From Alistipes provencensis (lineage in GTDB: Bacteria; Bacteroidota; Bacteroidia; Bacteroidales; Rikenellaceae), in contig NZ_LT559262.1 of assembly GCF_900083545.1 (NCBI RefSeq), positions 2,513,673-2,577,672 on the forward strand: a DNA stretch of 64,000 nucleotides, given 5' to 3'. Within the stretch, counting starts at the first letter, position 1, and each line of letters starts with the position of its first letter. The notes under the pieces are model-generated. The model saw only the letters and a program-made list of their open reading frames with translations. It made no database searches and was not told the origin of the DNA. This document shows, one piece after another, positions 61,759 to 64,000 of the stretch. The position numbers and the translations under genes are program-made.

Positions 61759-63021
61759 TCAAAGCCCCAGTTCCAGTTGGAACCGAATCTCCCAGCGGTT
61801 GTAATTCGGGTCTGCGGACCGGCTGCGGGTGTTGTACGACATGTCGGCCTGTACTTTCAGACTGTGGCCGATGATGTAGCGCGTGACGCCCAGCGTGGTC
61901 TGGTTCCAGTTCCGGTATCCGGCCAGCGGCTGCACCTTCTCCTCGGGGAAAAGCGTCGAGTTGCGCAGGGCCACCTCCCATTTGTTGCGGAACAGGTAGC
62001 TGGCCTGGATGTTGAGGCCCTGCCCGCTGTACACGAAGGCATTCCGGTCGCCGTCGAACAGCGGTTCGTCGCAGGTGCGTCCCATATAATCGGTGTAAAA
62101 GGCGAATCCGCGGTATTTGAGGATGAAGTCGGCGAAGTAGGAGCCGAGGTTGCGCGTGGCGTCGTCGGGCATGATTGCGCCCCGCTGGCCTTTCAGGCGC
62201 GAAGCCTTGTGGTTGTAGGAGTAGGCCCCGGCGATCAGGATGCGGGGACGTTCCTCGAAGTCGAAATCGCCTTCCAGCAGGTCGCCCTTGGCCGAGAAGC
62301 GCCCCAGTGGGTAGAGCTCCAGACGCCCCGTGTAGGCCATTCCGCCGTTCGACGAGCTGCCCCAGTTGCGGCCCTCGCCGAGTGTCACGGAGCCTTTGGC
62401 CGAGAGGTCGAAGCCACTTTTGCGGTCGAGGTTGTACTCGCCGAAGAACCCGAAATCGCGGTCGAGGTTGAACTCGCTGTTGACGATGCTGCGGTCGACG
62501 AACTGCAGGGCGCTCGACGAGTTGATCCGCGCCCGGTTGGCCTTGATCTTGGTCTGTCCGAACCCGATGTTCCATTTGGCGCTCGGGACGTAGTAGACGA
62601 TGGCGTCGCGCACGATGTTCATGCTCCCGTTGGGCAGCACCTCGGTGTCGTATCCCGTGAATCCCAACTGGACCGAGTAGACCAGTTTGGGCGAGTAGAT
62701 GTAACCGTCGAACCGCAGCCGGAGGCGCTTGACGCGGGCGTCGGTCTTGGTGAGCGTGAAATCGTCGTCGAACGACAGCGACAGGAGGTTCTGCATCCGA
62801 AAACGCATCGTCAGCTCGAACCAGTTGTTTTTGGGGCGGAACGTGATTCCCTTGCCGACCTCGATGTTGGGCATGTTGCGCAGTTGCTCGATCAGTTCGT
62901 AGGTCGAATCGGCCGTAATGATTTCGGTCTGCGGCTGGACGGTTCGGGGTTGCGGCTCCCGGGCCTCGGCCAGTGACCAGCAGGCGGTGAGCAGGAGCAG
63001 GATCGGTAATTTTTTCATCAT
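61759..63021 (-). CDS. Phosphate-selective porin-like (OprO/OprP) outer-membrane protein
   Basis: 420 residues from the ATG at 63021 (MMKKLPILLLLTACWSLAEA signal); the longer frame upstream is low quality. The barrel carries FELTMRFRMQNLLSLSF, RVKRLRLRFDGYIYSPKLVYSVQLGFTG and IVYYVPSAKWNIGFGQTKIKANRARINSS, which fit the OprO/OprP porin family, and ends in WEIRFQLELGL. The specific solute is unknown; the family name does not prove phosphate here. Confidence 0.82.
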   Translation of the reverse strand: MMKKLPILLLLTACWSLAEAREPQPRTVQPQTEIITADSTYELIEQLRNMPNIEVGKGITFRPKNNWFELTMRFRMQNLLSLSFDDDFTLTKTDARVKRLRLRFDGYIYSPKLVYSVQLGFTGYDTEVLPNGSMNIVRDAIVYYVPSAKWNIGFGQTKIKANRARINSSSALQFVDRSIVNSEFNLDRDFGFFGEYNLDRKSGFDLSAKGSVTLGEGRNWGSSSNGGMAYTGRLELYPLGRFSAKGDLLEGDFDFEERPRILIAGAYSYNHKASRLKGQRGAIMPDDATRNLGSYFADFILKYRGFAFYTDYMGRTCDEPLFDGDRNAFVYSGQGLNIQASYLFRNKWEVALRNSTLFPEEKVQPLAGYRNWNQTTLGVTRYIIGHSLKVQADMSYNTRSRSADPNYNRWEIRFQLELGL

Positions 63022-63387
63022 CTGTGTTTCTGTTTGTTTCCCTTCGGGGACGTGCCGGACAAAAATACAAAAAATGTGCACGCCTTGAAGATTCCGGTGC
63101 AAAGTTGGGGCGTAAATCTGAAATAAACTTGAAATCACGGCTTTTGCAGCTCCGGAAACGCGATAAAAAACGGAAAAAATAGGATTTGTGGAATAAAATG
63201 TGTATGTTTGTACCGAAAACAATCGAGTTTTGTTTTGAATCTTCTTTGGCAAGTGTCTGATACTGCATCTGTATAGCAGTTTCCCCAATTCTCAAAATCG
63301 ACCTCATCCCTTACTCTTTTGTTCTGTGCGATGCGTTTGCGGCGTATTGCAGTTGTTTTCCGAATCCGCAAAAAACAAATAGATTGA
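63022..63387. other. 366 bp gap: long 5' leader of the cold-shock-domain gene
   Basis: No gene seen. A -7 box TATGTTTG at 63203-63210 would give a leader of about 170 nt before the ATG at 63388. That length suits a regulated (for example temperature-responsive) leader, but no fold was shown. Confidence 0.45.
63203..63210 (+). promoter_or_regulatory. -7 box TATGTTTG of the cold-shock-domain gene
   Basis: TAnnTTTG match about 178 bp before the ATG. Confidence 0.45.
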
Positions 63388-63834
63388 ATGGCCAAACGAA
63401 TTACATCGGGAAAGCGAGAAAGAGAAAAACTAAAACAGACAAAGCGTCAGGACAAGCAGAAGAAAAAGGAGGAGCGCACGAGCGGCGGCAGTCGCAGCTT
63501 CGAGGATATGCTGGCTTACGTCGATGAGAACGGCGTGCTTCATACCTCGCAGGAGGACGTAAAACCCCGGGAGGAGATCGACATCTCCGAGATCGAGGTT
63601 TCGGTGCCCCGGCAGTCGGAGATCGAGGACGAGGAGCCCCTGAGCGGACGGGTGGAGTATTTCACCTCTTCGAAGGGATACGGCTTCATCAAGGACGCCT
63701 CGGACGGCGAAAAATACTTTTTCCACGTCACCAACGCCCCGGCGGGGATCGCCGAAGGCGACCGGGTGACCTTCGAGCTTGAGCGCGGCACGCGCGGAAT
63801 GAACGCAGTACGGATAGCTATTATCAACAAATAG
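63388..63834 (+). CDS. Cold-shock-domain protein with basic N-terminal extension
   Basis: 148 residues. Residues 1-30 are extremely Lys/Arg-rich (KREREKLKQTKRQDKQKKKEE), then an acidic linker and a cold-shock domain (~85-145): GRVEYFTSSKGYGFIKD (RNP1-type) and YFFHVTNAP (RNP2-type), GDRVTFELERGTRGMNAVRI. Ordinary CspA proteins are about 70 residues, so this is an extended form that likely binds RNA. The RRM gene follows 35 bp later, so they may be a cold-response pair. Confidence 0.88.
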   Translation: MAKRITSGKREREKLKQTKRQDKQKKKEERTSGGSRSFEDMLAYVDENGVLHTSQEDVKPREEIDISEIEVSVPRQSEIEDEEPLSGRVEYFTSSKGYGFIKDASDGEKYFFHVTNAPAGIAEGDRVTFELERGTRGMNAVRIAIINK

Positions 63835-63869
63835 GCATTTTTTAACTTTTATTTTAATTTTTTAGCAGA

Positions 63870-64000
63870 ATGAACATTTATGTTTCGCATCTGAGCTGGG
63901 GCACGAGCAGTGAAGGCTTAGGAAATTTATTCGCACAGTTTGGCGAAGTCGCTTCGGCCAACGTCATCACTGACCGGGAAACGGGTCGTTCGCGCGGTTT
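63870..64000 (+). CDS. RRM-type RNA-binding protein, 3' truncated by window edge
   Basis: Starts at ATG 63870 and runs off the window. The visible 43 residues are the first half of a single RRM: NIYVSHLSWG (RNP2), GNLFAQFGEVASANVITDRETGRSRGF (start of RNP1). Bacterial short RRM proteins of this type are common in Bacteroidota and bind RNA. Co-directional with the cold-shock-domain gene. Confidence 0.85.
   Translation, partial: MNIYVSHLSWGTSSEGLGNLFAQFGEVASANVITDRETGRSRG

Overview
The window looks like Bacteroidota chromosome, most likely Alistipes or a close relative in Rikenellaceae. The grounds are: many starts are preceded by the Bacteroidota -7 box TAnnTTTG with no Shine-Dalgarno sequence; SusCD-type glycan lipoproteins (DUF4998/DUF5000) are present; there is a PorT-like barrel, a TonB-linked thiamine locus and a LytTR two-component pair; and base composition is GC-rich from about 8.1 kb onward. 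The genus is an inference from gene style, not a database match.

Layout. 1-6.6 kb is the downstream end of a polysaccharide-utilisation locus: two DUF5000-type glycan-binding lipoproteins, two five-bladed-propeller glycosidases (GH43-like) and a GH116-type lipoprotein glycosidase. It is less GC-rich than the rest. It ends at a strong terminator, a gene-poor 530 bp stretch and a decayed tyrosine integrase beside tRNA-Lys(CTT), which suggests an old island boundary. 8.2-18.6 kb holds a GH2-like protein without its acid/base Glu, an HsdR_N protein, a LytS/LytR-type pair, an acyl-CoA ligase followed by a possible structured RNA, plsY, a YitT-family protein, miaB and a DEAD-box helicase whose C-terminus looks frameshifted. 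18.6-22.2 kb is a probable oxidative-stress group (catalase, AraC regulator, DUF417/RclC-like protein) followed by a 141 bp tandem repeat that copies the 3' end of der. 22-31 kb carries der, a CPA2 antiporter, an MFS transporter, a PorT-like protein, phoH, pepD and a lipid kinase. 31-34.5 kb is a hexuronate module (uxuA, an SDR reductase, a LacI regulator) with a palindromic operator candidate.

34.8-41 kb has a lipoprotein, an MmcQ protein, a PnuC-family transporter enclosed by long inverted repeats, a TonB receptor under a TPP riboswitch (so thiamine uptake) and a SulP transporter. 41-50 kb is mostly housekeeping: galM, gltX, a SIMPL protein, ychF, a Pro/Glu-rich protein with rsmI, a DUF389 protein, and an acyltransferase overlapping a glycosyltransferase. 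51-57 kb has an AraC/GyrI regulator, a histidine kinase with a four-cysteine PAS segment, glnS, an outer-membrane-like protein with a G9 tract in its signal peptide, spoU and panB. 58-64 kb has guaB, guaA, a candidate small RNA, a DnaQ-like exonuclease, a porin, and a cold-shock-domain gene followed by an RRM gene cut by the window edge.

The most unusual non-genic signals are: (i) the 141 bp repeat that carries copies of the last eight codons of der with only synonymous differences; (ii) a roughly 81-84 bp promoter module present three times upstream of unrelated genes, with constant ends and a variable central hairpin; (iii) about 80 bp inverted repeats around the thiamine transporter gene that run into its last codons; (iv) two intergenic, terminator-ended RNA candidates; and (v) palindromes upstream of the catalase and LacI genes.
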